The notes under the pieces were generated by a model. It was given only the letters and a program-made list of their open reading frames with translations. It did no database searches and was not told where the DNA came from. The translations under genes and the position numbers were made by a program. Of a DNA stretch of 32,964 bases, positions 19,432-28,838 are shown piece by piece; the first letter of the stretch is position 1; each line of letters starts with the position of its first letter. The DNA is from an uncultured Bacillota bacterium (GTDB lineage Bacteria; Bacillota_I; Bacilli_A; RF39; UBA660), in contig CAMOSR010000007.1 of NCBI GenBank assembly GCA_946625165.1, positions 1 to 32,964 of the forward strand. The letters run 5' to 3'.

Positions 19432-21593
19432 TCTATAACCCTCGTTACTTCTATAACACCTTCAACCATTTTTATGTCATTCATAAGTTTTAGAAGTCTT
19501 TCCTTATTATTTACCAAGACAGTCATTTTAATCATATCCTCATCTTTAAGATGCGTCATACTAAATCTTTTAACAGGAATGTCTTGATTAGTAGCCTTAG
19601 AAACAACATCTATAAGTAAATTTTTAGAATTGTTTACTTTAACAAAAATACTAGTAGGAAGTTTATCAAAAGTTTCATTCCATTTAACTTCAATAAGCCT
19701 TTCATCAAGATCAGCTACATTTGGACAAACCATTCTATGCACAGTAACACCATACCCTTTAGTTATATAACCGACTATTCTATCACCAGGTATTGGCTTA
19801 CAGCACGAAGCCAAATTTACTTTTATGTCATTAACGCCATCGATAGAAATAAGTGCCTTACTATCAGTATTCTTGTTACTTCCCTTAGTAGCCTTTTCTA
19901 ATATAATAGCATCTTTATCTTCGCCCTTTTCTTCAAAAGAAGAAATAACAGTATCAACCGAGAATTTACCACTACCTAAGTTACTATAAATTTCCTTTAA
20001 AGAACCGACTTTTAAATCAGTAATTATTCGGTTTATATTTTCATCCTCAAAAAAATCACTTGAACTAATTTTTCTCTTTTTAAGTTCTTTAACTAAAATT
20101 TCTTCACCCTTTTTAAGATATTCTTCCCTATTAGCCCTATTAAAAAACGCCTTTATTTTATTTTTAGCTTGCGTCGTCTGAACAAAGTTAAGCCATTCTC
20201 TAGAAGGACCATCAGAATTATTATTAGTAATAATTTTGACAATATCCTCATTTTTAAGCTTATAATCAAGTGGGACAATATGTGAATTTACTAAAGCACC
20301 AGTTGTCTTATCACCAACATTAGTATGGACTTTATAAGCAAAATCTACTGGTGTCGAACCATTAGGAAGTTCGATAACATCACCAAGAGGAGTAAATACA
20401 TAAATAGTATTTTGAAAAATCTCTTCCTTAACCGTATTTACAAACTCTTCAGGATTTTCTTCAGTACTCTTCAAATCCATAATTGATCTAAAAAACTGTA
20501 ATTTTTGTTCCATTTCATTTTGCATCACTGCCTTAACTGAACCCTTTTCCTTATAAGACCAGTGTGAGGCAATACCATATTCAGCTACCCTATCCATCTC
20601 ATAAGTCCTTATTTGAATTTCAAATAAAAGACCATCAACCCCAAATACAGTCGTATGAAGTGACTGATACATATTAGTTTTAGGCATAGCAATATAATCT
20701 TTAAATCTTTTAGGTTTAGGCCTATATTTAGAATGAATAATACCTAAAGCTTGATAACACTCCTGCTCAGTTTCTACATATATTCTTAAAGCAAGCAAAT
20801 CATATATATCGCTGAACCTTTTCCCTTTTTCAAGTTTTTTATAAATACTATATATGCTTTTTGAACGCCCTTTAATTTTATGTTCAATACCATGAGTATT
20901 TAAAAGTTCTGATACACTTTCAATCATCTTAGCAACACTATTATCACGCTCTGTCTTACTGGCATTTAACTTCTCAACTATGTCATAGTATTCATCGGGT
21001 TTTAAATAACGCAAACATAACTCTTCTAAATCTTGTTTAATACTATTTATACCAAGCCTGCCAGCAATTGGCGTCAAAATATCCAAAGTTTCTCTTGCAA
21101 TCTTTTTTTGCTTAGCTTCACTATGTACATAAAGTGTCTGCATATTATTAAGTCTATCAGCAAGTTTAATAATTATAACCCTGACATCCTCTGATAAACC
21201 AACCAATATCTTCCTTTGATTATTTATAGTAGATTCACTGTCATGAGAAAAATTAAGCTTGCTAATTTTAGTAACTCCATCTACTAAAAAGGCAATATTC
21301 GGCCCAAATTCTTCCTCAATTTCCGCAATACTAACATTACAATCTTCCGCCACATCATGAAGTAATGCCGCCGATAAAGTTTCAAAATCAGCTTTAATTC
21401 TTGTTAAAATATAAGCTACATTTAAAGGGTGAATTACATAATCTTCACCCGTTAAACGTTTTTGCCCGAAATGTTTTTCACTCGCATATTCATAAGCTTT
21501 TTTAATAACAGCAAGTTCTTCTTCATCGGTCATATAAGTTCGAATCTTTTCATCCAAAGCATTAAAAGTTAAATCCTTTTGATGTTTACGCAT
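19428..21593 (-). CDS. relA: bifunctional (p)ppGpp synthetase/hydrolase RelA/SpoT
   Basis: HD domain (HPLNVAYILTRIKAD...LLHDVAED), RelA_SpoT synthetase (GRSKSIYSIYKKLEKGK...DLLALRIYV...KDYIAMPKTNMYQSLHTTV), TGS and ACT domains. Confidence 0.96.
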   Translation of the reverse strand: MRKHQKDLTFNALDEKIRTYMTDEEELAVIKKAYEYASEKHFGQKRLTGEDYVIHPLNVAYILTRIKADFETLSAALLHDVAEDCNVSIAEIEEEFGPNIAFLVDGVTKISKLNFSHDSESTINNQRKILVGLSEDVRVIIIKLADRLNNMQTLYVHSEAKQKKIARETLDILTPIAGRLGINSIKQDLEELCLRYLKPDEYYDIVEKLNASKTERDNSVAKMIESVSELLNTHGIEHKIKGRSKSIYSIYKKLEKGKRFSDIYDLLALRIYVETEQECYQALGIIHSKYRPKPKRFKDYIAMPKTNMYQSLHTTVFGVDGLLFEIQIRTYEMDRVAEYGIASHWSYKEKGSVKAVMQNEMEQKLQFFRSIMDLKSTEENPEEFVNTVKEEIFQNTIYVFTPLGDVIELPNGSTPVDFAYKVHTNVGDKTTGALVNSHIVPLDYKLKNEDIVKIITNNNSDGPSREWLNFVQTTQAKNKIKAFFNRANREEYLKKGEEILVKELKKRKISSSDFFEDENINRIITDLKVGSLKEIYSNLGSGKFSVDTVISSFEEKGEDKDAIILEKATKGSNKNTDSKALISIDGVNDIKVNLASCCKPIPGDRIVGYITKGYGVTVHRMVCPNVADLDERLIEVKWNETFDKLPTSIFVKVNNSKNLLIDVVSKATNQDIPVKRFSMTHLKDEDMIKMTVLVNNKERLLKLMNDIKMVEGVIEVTRVID

Positions 21594-21631
21594 TTACACC
21601 ACCCTCTTTATGAACACTTTTAATTTATATC

Positions 21632-21907
21632 CTAAAACTCATCAAAATAAATCTTTCTATTCTTTTCATTAATTTTTTCTTTAAAATAAGAATCGACAAG
21701 TTCATTATCTGCATTTAAAATATCACTAACCATATCATTTAAAGATAAATCATGCCCATTTGTCCATTTTTCCTCTTTTAAATAATTCCAAATATCTTCT
21801 ATTTTTAAATATCCATAACCATATTCACTAAGTTCTGTAAGCTTAGTTCTTAAAGCTGGTTTCAATCTATTATATAACTCCTCTACTGACGAAAATTCTG
21901 GTTCCAT
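21632..21907 (-). CDS. post-transcriptional regulator, ComN-like
   Basis: VEELYNRLKPALRTKLTELSEYGYGYLKIEDIWNYLKEEKW; adjacent to spoVB as in Bacillus. Confidence 0.75.
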   Translation of the reverse strand: MEPEFSSVEELYNRLKPALRTKLTELSEYGYGYLKIEDIWNYLKEEKWTNGHDLSLNDMVSDILNADNELVDSYFKEKINEKNRKIYFDEF

Positions 21908-22011
21908 ATTTTCCCTCCATCTTTTATATAAACATTATATATTAATTTTAACACTTTTTAAAGTAAAACACCAAGTTTTATAGTAAAAATATCCTATATT
22001 TTAAATGCTTG

Positions 22012-22039
22012 TCAAATATGAAAATTTAAAACATAAAAT
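22012..22039 (+). promoter_or_regulatory. candidate promoter immediately upstream of the spoVB ATG (sigmaE-like -10 CATAAAAT)
   Basis: TCAAATA - 13 bp - CATAAAAT, ending 5 nt before ATG 22045; no SD present. Confidence 0.4.
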
Positions 22040-22044
22040 CTAAT

Positions 22045-23343
22045 ATGAAAAATAACACATTCGTAAAATCAGTTCTATTACTAACTATCGGTGGCTTGCT
22101 TACTAAAATAATAAGTATGTTTATAAAAATAGTTTTAGCAAGACTCTTAGGTACAGAAGGCATGGGCATTTATATGTTAATCTCCCCAACCTTTACCCTA
22201 CTTATGGCCCTAGCCCAGTTAGGCTTTCCTGTTGCTATAAGTAAATTAGTAGCTGAAGAAAATAAAAACAATAAAAACTTAGTTTTCTCAGTTATTCCTA
22301 TCTCTTTAGCCCTAAATATTATAATCATCATCATTTTACTTTTATCATCAAAATATATCAGTAATGTTTTATTAAAAGAAGAAAGAAGCTACTATGCCTT
22401 AATAAGCATCGGTTTTGTCCTACCATTTATAAGTATATCAAGTATTTTAAGAGGATATTTTTTTGGAAAACAAAAAATGTTACCACACGTCCTATCAAAT
22501 GTTACCGAAGACTTCATAAGACTAATCGCCCTTATTATAGGTATACCATTTTTTTTACAAAAAGGATTAGAATATGCCGTTGCTTTTGTCGTTGAAGTTA
22601 ATATAATAAGCGAACTTACATCAATATTTGTCCTATTTTTCTTCATCCCTAAAAATTTTAAAATTTCAAAAAAAGACTTAAAACCCGATAAAGTAAATAT
22701 TAAAGATGTCTTTTCTATTGGCATTCCAACAACCGCTAGCCGTATCATAGGTTCTATTGGCTTTTTCTTAGAACCAATAATTCTTACATACGCCTTAACA
22801 AAATGTGGATACACAAATAAATATATTGTAAATGAATACGGAATTATTAGTGGGTATATTATGCCTTTAATTCTCCTGCCATCTTTTTTTACACTAGCTA
22901 TATCCGAAGCCCTAATACCAAACATCAGTAAAGCTTATAGTAAACAAAATTACAATTATGTTAAAAGCAAAATAAAACAAGCCATCTTCTTTTCCTTATT
23001 AATCGGAATTCCTGCCACTATAATTTTTGAAATAATCCCTGAAATTCCAATGAAATTAATTTATAATGAAACCTCAGGTATTCGCTATTTAAAAATTCTT
23101 GCCCCTATCGCTTTACTGCACTACATTCAAGCTCCCTTAACCGCCACTTTACAAGCTGAGGGAAAAGCTAAAGAAGCCATGAACGGAACCATAGGTGGAA
23201 CAATTATTAGAACAATCTCCCTTCTAGTTTTATCCCTATTACACATAGACATGTGGGGATTAATTTGCGCAGTAAGTTTGAATATTATATATGTGACTTT
23301 GCATCAAATCTTCGAAGTAAAAAAATCACTAAAAAACAAATAA
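22045..23343 (+). CDS. spoVB: SpoVB-type polysaccharide biosynthesis/flippase (MOP superfamily)
   Basis: MKNNTFVKSVLLLTIGGLLTKIISMFIKIVLARLLGTEGMGIYML...PLTATLQAEGKAKEAM; synteny with the ComN-like, TIGR04086 and tgt genes. Confidence 0.9.
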   Translation: MKNNTFVKSVLLLTIGGLLTKIISMFIKIVLARLLGTEGMGIYMLISPTFTLLMALAQLGFPVAISKLVAEENKNNKNLVFSVIPISLALNIIIIIILLLSSKYISNVLLKEERSYYALISIGFVLPFISISSILRGYFFGKQKMLPHVLSNVTEDFIRLIALIIGIPFFLQKGLEYAVAFVVEVNIISELTSIFVLFFFIPKNFKISKKDLKPDKVNIKDVFSIGIPTTASRIIGSIGFFLEPIILTYALTKCGYTNKYIVNEYGIISGYIMPLILLPSFFTLAISEALIPNISKAYSKQNYNYVKSKIKQAIFFSLLIGIPATIIFEIIPEIPMKLIYNETSGIRYLKILAPIALLHYIQAPLTATLQAEGKAKEAMNGTIGGTIIRTISLLVLSLLHIDMWGLICAVSLNIIYVTLHQIFEVKKSLKNK

Positions 23344-23366
23344 GTAAATCACTTATTTGTTAAATC
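23333..23366. terminator. bidirectional terminator between convergent spoVB and the 23365 gene
   Basis: AACAAATAAGT-AAATC-ACTTATTTGTT inverted repeat with T-tract on the minus strand. Confidence 0.7.
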
Positions 23367-24348
23367 ATCTCTGTACATAATTAATAATAACTGAAACATT
23401 TTTAACTTGTCTTGAAACGGTAACAGCATTATCATTAAACTTTGCTGTTACAGTCATTGTTGTTGACTGTCCAGCATCAAGCCAATCACCAACAGAAATA
23501 TTAGTAACATAATAAAGTATAGCATCACTATCCCTGTTTTCAGGCATTATATTTATACTAGAAACTTTAGCATTTAATGTTCCAGCATTTTTAATAGTTA
23601 AATTATAAGTAATCTCATCACCAGGATTAGTAAGAGAAATATAAAAACTAGCTTTTGTCGCACTATAACTAGGTGTTGAAAGTTCTTTGGCATCACCAAT
23701 TTTACGTTGCTGATACATATCAGTAAATCTAATATCCCAAGAGCCATTACCAGATTGGCCCATTTGTGTGCCATTAAAAGCAAGTGGTTGAGCAAAAGTA
23801 GTATACCACATCATAAGTAATGCGCCCAAAGTTACCAATAAAATAACATACTTATTTGTAGTTGTCTTTGAAGTTTTTACTCGTTTATTATCAGTAAAAG
23901 GCCCATGTTTATCAGGATTTTTGCCCTCAACTTTTTCATCAGTTAAAGTCAAAATTTCAACGTTCTCTTTAGGTAAAGTATTTAGTGCCCCAACTCCTTC
24001 AATATCAGAAACTCTCGATGAAAAATCTCCAGTTCCAGAAATTTTTGAAGATAAATTACTATTACCCATGCCAGAGCGTCCAGATGGCATCCCACCGCCA
24101 CCATAAATTCCCGAAGACATATTATCAGAGCCAGGAATCGTACCCTTTCCTTCAGGCTTCATAAAAAATGCGCCAGCAGGATCCGTACAAATTCTAATAT
24201 CTTCAGTAGATATTACCTCATTATCTTCCGTATTAAAAGGTAAATCTTCTAAAACTTCTTCTTCGGTTTCTAAATCATCTAAAATATAATCAGATAAGTT
24301 TCTATTTGGCTTTTGATCAAATGGATTTTTATCATGTTCACTACCCAT
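23365..24348 (-). CDS. hypothetical membrane-anchored protein: long low-complexity cytoplasmic N-terminus, one TM, extracellular beta-rich domain
   Basis: SSGIYGGGGMPSGRSGMGNSNLSSK low complexity; TM KYVILLVTLGALLMMWYTTF; C-terminal ISLTNPGDEITYNLTIKNAGTLNAKV resembles CARDB/DUF11-type surface domains. Confidence 0.8.
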   Translation of the reverse strand: MGSEHDKNPFDQKPNRNLSDYILDDLETEEEVLEDLPFNTEDNEVISTEDIRICTDPAGAFFMKPEGKGTIPGSDNMSSGIYGGGGMPSGRSGMGNSNLSSKISGTGDFSSRVSDIEGVGALNTLPKENVEILTLTDEKVEGKNPDKHGPFTDNKRVKTSKTTTNKYVILLVTLGALLMMWYTTFAQPLAFNGTQMGQSGNGSWDIRFTDMYQQRKIGDAKELSTPSYSATKASFYISLTNPGDEITYNLTIKNAGTLNAKVSSINIMPENRDSDAILYYVTNISVGDWLDAGQSTTMTVTAKFNDNAVTVSRQVKNVSVIINYVQR

Positions 24349-24461
24349 ATCATCATCACCCCTTACTATACAAAATTAGTATATCATAATCTTTTCATTT
24401 AAGCAATAACATTAAGTTCTAAAATTCATTAAATTACATATTTTTTTAATAAGGAGGCATT

Positions 24462-25930
<1,469 letters not shown>

Positions 25931-26350
25931 CTATCTCCTTTTTGCAGCCGGTTTAAAACTATTTAAATATAATTTTAAACTATCATCTGTTAACTTTATA
26001 TAATAATCACTTAAAAGATGATTCAAAATATCTTTCCCATCCTCACTACTAGAAAGAACACTAGCAGGAAAATCTTCAAAAAACCTAACTTCACCACCAT
26101 TTGGTAAAAACTGACTATAAGTTAAATCAATTAAATACTCATTATCACCAGCAATAAGAAAATAATGATCGTAATCTACTCCAGTATAATCACGAATATT
26201 TAACATATCAGCCTTTATTTCCTGCTGTAATAAATCATACATCAAATTATTAGAACAAAAATAACATAATCCTTCAAAATTATCTACATCAGTAGGCTTT
26301 ATTTCTTCTAGCATTTCATTAATAGTAATTCTAATTATTTCTTCTTCCAT
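25931..26350 (-). CDS. hypothetical protein, possible papain-like Cys-His-Asp fold (speculative)
   Basis: ORF with start set at ATG 26350 (MEEEIIRITINEMLEE); contains GLCYFCSNNL ... DHYFLIAG ... YLIDLTYSQF in C-H-D order. No SD. Confidence 0.7.
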   Translation of the reverse strand: MEEEIIRITINEMLEEIKPTDVDNFEGLCYFCSNNLMYDLLQQEIKADMLNIRDYTGVDYDHYFLIAGDNEYLIDLTYSQFLPNGGEVRFFEDFPASVLSSSEDGKDILNHLLSDYYIKLTDDSLKLYLNSFKPAAKRR

Positions 26351-26357
26351 AATATAA

Positions 26358-26386
26358 ATGATAAAATAAATAATACTTTTAGTCAA
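26358..26386 (-). promoter_or_regulatory. sigmaA promoter predicting a leaderless transcript
   Basis: Minus strand TTGACT (26381-26386) - 17 bp - TATCAT (26358-26363), then 7 nt, then ATG (26348-26350). Confidence 0.65.
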
Positions 26387-26389
26387 GAA

Positions 26390-26425
26390 AAAATCAATGC
26401 TACATATATTTCTGCATTGATTTCA
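26390..26425 (-). terminator. intrinsic terminator overlapping the yneF 3' end
   Basis: Minus strand AAATCAATGC-AGAAATATATGTA-GCATTGATTT followed by TTT; the upstream arm encodes the last yneF codons. Confidence 0.75.
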
Positions 26426-26615
26426 TCATTTGATTAACCTGTTTCTGACTAGGAGTCCTTCCCATACCAGCCATCATAGCTTTAATCATTTTTTCATTAA
26501 TTGGTGGATTTTCTTTTAATTGCTTTTGGGTAAGCTTTTTAGCAATTAAAAATCCAATTACAATGCCGATAACTAAACCGACTAATACTTTTAATACATC
26601 TAAAAATAGTGCCAT
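26400..26615 (-). CDS. yneF: YneF family (UPF0154) membrane protein
   Basis: VLVGLVIGIVIGFLIAKKLTQKQLKENPPINEKMIKAMMAGMGRTPSQKQVNQMMKSM. Confidence 0.92.
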   Translation of the reverse strand: MALFLDVLKVLVGLVIGIVIGFLIAKKLTQKQLKENPPINEKMIKAMMAGMGRTPSQKQVNQMMKSMQKYM

Positions 26616-26688
26616 TTTAAACCTCCTAAAGATATTTTACTAAAAAATAGTACTAATTACAAGTTAATTATATGCACTTATTTTTAAA

Positions 26689-26826
26689 TTAAGCTCTTTC
26701 CGAGATAATTTTTTGATTATTGGGCGCACTGTGACTTACATTAACATTATCTATAGTCGTTAAATAGCTCACCCCCAAAATCATAACTGTTAATGCAATA
26801 ATAGATTTGCTTCTTAACATTTCCAT
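26689..26826 (-). CDS. 45-aa membrane/secreted microprotein divergent from lexA; candidate SOS-induced division inhibitor analogous to YneA/SosA
   Basis: Not in the ORF track. GGGAGGTAAGATT-ATG; MEMLRSKSIIALTVMILGVSYLTTIDNVNVSHSAPNNQKIISERA*. Shares the lexA intergenic region with LexA-box-like sites. Confidence 0.75.
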   Translation of the reverse strand: MEMLRSKSIIALTVMILGVSYLTTIDNVNVSHSAPNNQKIISERA

Positions 26827-26851
26827 AATCTTACCTCCCTCTTACAATAAC

Positions 26852-26880
26852 AGTTTAGCACGAACAAACTTTCGTGTCAA
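26852..26880 (-). promoter_or_regulatory. sigmaA promoter of the 45-aa microprotein gene with a LexA box in the spacer
   Basis: Minus strand TTGACA (26875-26880) - 17 bp - TAAACT (26852-26857); spacer contains the 26861-26874 box. Confidence 0.75.
26861..26874. promoter_or_regulatory. LexA box 1 (CGAACAAACTTTCG)
   Basis: Close match to the Gram-positive SOS box CGAAC(N4)GTTCG, one mismatch in the right arm. Confidence 0.75.
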
Positions 26881-26889
26881 TACCTTTTT

Positions 26890-26903
26890 CAAACAAATGT
26901 TTG
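26890..26903. promoter_or_regulatory. LexA box 2 (CAAACAAATGTTTG)
   Basis: Perfect 5-bp inverted repeat CAAAC(N4)GTTTG matching the SOS box except position 2 and its partner; overlaps the lexA -35. Confidence 0.7.
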
Positions 26904-26929
26904 ACTTTTGAAAAGAAGTGTGTTAAAAT
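26901..26929 (+). promoter_or_regulatory. sigmaA promoter of lexA
   Basis: TTGACT (26901-26906) - 17 bp - TAAAAT (26924-26929). Confidence 0.75.
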
Positions 26930-26957
26930 GTGTATAGAATACTTAAGGAGGAAAAAT

Positions 26958-27575
26958 ATGGAAAAATTAACTAAAAGACAAAATGACGTTTTAACCTTTG
27001 TCAAAAGCTATATTGTTTCACACGGATATCCACCAACCGTAAGAGAAATCGGTAAAGCCCTAGATATCTCATCACCAGCCACAATTCACGCTCATCTTTC
27101 TAACCTTGAAAATAAAGGATTCATAAAAAAAGAGGGGTCTAAAAATAGAGCTATTGAACTACTAGTAAAAAACGAATTTGAGAAAGAAAACGAACTAGTC
27201 GCCGAAGTACCTTTACTCGGTAAAATAACTGCTGGTTCACCTATCGAAGCTATTGAAATGCCAGACGAATTTTTCGCCCTACCTAGCTATCTACTTCCAA
27301 AAGGAAAAGAAGTATTTACTTTAAAAGTTGACGGAACTAGTATGATTAATGCTGGAATATTAGATGGTGATATCGTTATAGTTGAAAGAAAAAGTAATGC
27401 CCGTAATGGTGAAATAGTAGTAGCTATGACTGATGACAATGAAGTAACATTAAAGACATTTTATAAAGAAAAAAATCATTTTCGCCTTCAACCAGAAAAT
27501 GATACAATGGATCCAATCATTTTAGATAATGTAACTATACTAGGTAAAGCAATTGGATTATATAGAAAAATTTAA
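26958..27575 (+). CDS. lexA: LexA repressor
   Basis: MEKLTKRQNDVLTFVKSYIVSHGYPPTVREIGKALDISSPATIHAHLSNLENKGFIKK; Ala-Gly cleavage site (KITAGSP); VDGTSMINAGILDGDIVIV. AAGGAGG SD. Confidence 0.97.
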   Translation: MEKLTKRQNDVLTFVKSYIVSHGYPPTVREIGKALDISSPATIHAHLSNLENKGFIKKEGSKNRAIELLVKNEFEKENELVAEVPLLGKITAGSPIEAIEMPDEFFALPSYLLPKGKEVFTLKVDGTSMINAGILDGDIVIVERKSNARNGEIVVAMTDDNEVTLKTFYKEKNHFRLQPENDTMDPIILDNVTILGKAIGLYRKI

Positions 27576-27602
27576 AAGAACTTCAAAAACGAAGTTCTTT
27601 TT
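27571..27602. terminator. terminator between lexA and the convergent Ig-like-domain gene
   Basis: AAAGAACTTC-AAAAAC-GAAGTTCTTT followed by TT. Confidence 0.75.
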
Positions 27603-28407
27603 AACTTATCAAATAAGTATTAGACATGATTAATTCATCATCCAAATAAATAGCCGCAATAACACTACCACTATTAACACTAATCATTTCTTCATTAGCA
27701 CAGTTTACAAAACTATTGCCACCATCTAAGCTATATTTGTAAACATAACCGCTGCCACTAGGAAACTTAATTCTTAAATTACCATCATAATTAAATTCTA
27801 TCCCTTTTTTTACCTTTATAAGTCTCTTCATTGTACTAACATTTCCATAAGGATCACTAGCTCTACAAACAATCGAATAATTACCTGGTAATATAGCTAA
27901 AGAATTCTCACAATTTACATCGACCTTACCAGAATTATCAGTTGCTACAACCCCCTCACTTACGTCATAAGTAGCCGCTTCTAAATCAGTAAGAATCTTT
28001 GTTTTCATTTGTTCAAATTTAGGAGCTTTTCTGTCGCAAATAACAACTACTCTAGTCGCCGTCATACCATTAGCTTGATATTTCACAACATAATTATTAA
28101 CATATCTTGTATCAATACTAAACACTTGTTCATCTCCATCATAATAAGTCGTTATCATTTTATTAGAAATAATTCTACCGTCTTTATTGTAAATACTAGC
28201 GCCAGCATCAGTATACCTATCCCCTATATTAACATAAGTTAAATAATCACCATTTATAATAATGCCACTACTTTTTTCCACTAGCTCAAATTCCTCTTTA
28301 GAATCTTTATTTTTAGAAAATTTAAAAGCAAATATAAAAATAAATACAATTATAAAAACAAGCACAATCATCATAATTAAATGAATAGTTGTATAACCCT
28401 TTTTCAT
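27601..28407 (-). CDS. membrane-anchored/pilin-like protein with bacterial Ig-like (DUF5011-type) domains
   Basis: MKKGYTTIHLIMMIVLVFIIVFIFIF N-terminal hydrophobic segment; YTDAGASIYNKDG and APKFEQM...NYSIVCRASDPYGNVST Ig-like patterns. Confidence 0.8.
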   Translation of the reverse strand: MKKGYTTIHLIMMIVLVFIIVFIFIFAFKFSKNKDSKEEFELVEKSSGIIINGDYLTYVNIGDRYTDAGASIYNKDGRIISNKMITTYYDGDEQVFSIDTRYVNNYVVKYQANGMTATRVVVICDRKAPKFEQMKTKILTDLEAATYDVSEGVVATDNSGKVDVNCENSLAILPGNYSIVCRASDPYGNVSTMKRLIKVKKGIEFNYDGNLRIKFPSGSGYVYKYSLDGGNSFVNCANEEMISVNSGSVIAAIYLDDELIMSNTYLIS

Positions 28408-28437
28408 AAAATCACCTTTTAATCATATATTATAAAA

Positions 28438-28794
28438 TTAATCAGTACCTTCAATATAATAAGATAATTTTTTTCCATTTTTCTTAACACACACATTAGT
28501 TTCAGAAGCAAACTCCTCAGCCGCTTTTATTTTTTTAATATCAGCAGGCAGATAGCCATCATCTTGAAGCTCTTTTATAGTCTTACATATCTCACTAACA
28601 CCACTAACCTCACTTACATGTTCAGCATAATAGTTCTTCAGTCCTTTTATTATTTGCTGTTCTTGCACTTTAGAAAGACCTTCTTTGCCTTGACTTAAAG
28701 ATGTATCAATTATTGGAATAGTTATTAAAGAAAGTATCGTTAGAATAACTATAACAGCTAAAACTTCAATTAACGTAAAGCCTTTATTTTTCAT
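28438..28794 (-). CDS. type IV pilin-like (prepilin) protein
   Basis: MKNKGFTLIEVLAVIVILTILSLITIPIID: class III (prepilin peptidase) signal with G|FTLIE. AGGTGGTAAT SD. Confidence 0.9.
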   Translation of the reverse strand: MKNKGFTLIEVLAVIVILTILSLITIPIIDTSLSQGKEGLSKVQEQQIIKGLKNYYAEHVSEVSGVSEICKTIKELQDDGYLPADIKKIKAAEEFASETNVCVKKNGKKLSYYIEGTD

Positions 28795-28838
28795 ATTACC
28801 ACCTACTATTAGTATACCAATTTTTAAGAGCAAAACAA

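Noticed and set aside
22392-22925. Minus-strand 177-aa ORF
   Set aside because: Antisense within spoVB, which is strongly supported on the other strand; no SD.
23598-24106. ORFs 23598..23795 (-) and 23921..24106 (+)
   Set aside because: Shadow frames of the 23365..24348 gene.
28009-28242. Plus-strand 77-aa ORF
   Set aside because: Antisense to the Ig-like-domain gene, Ile/Ser-rich, no SD.
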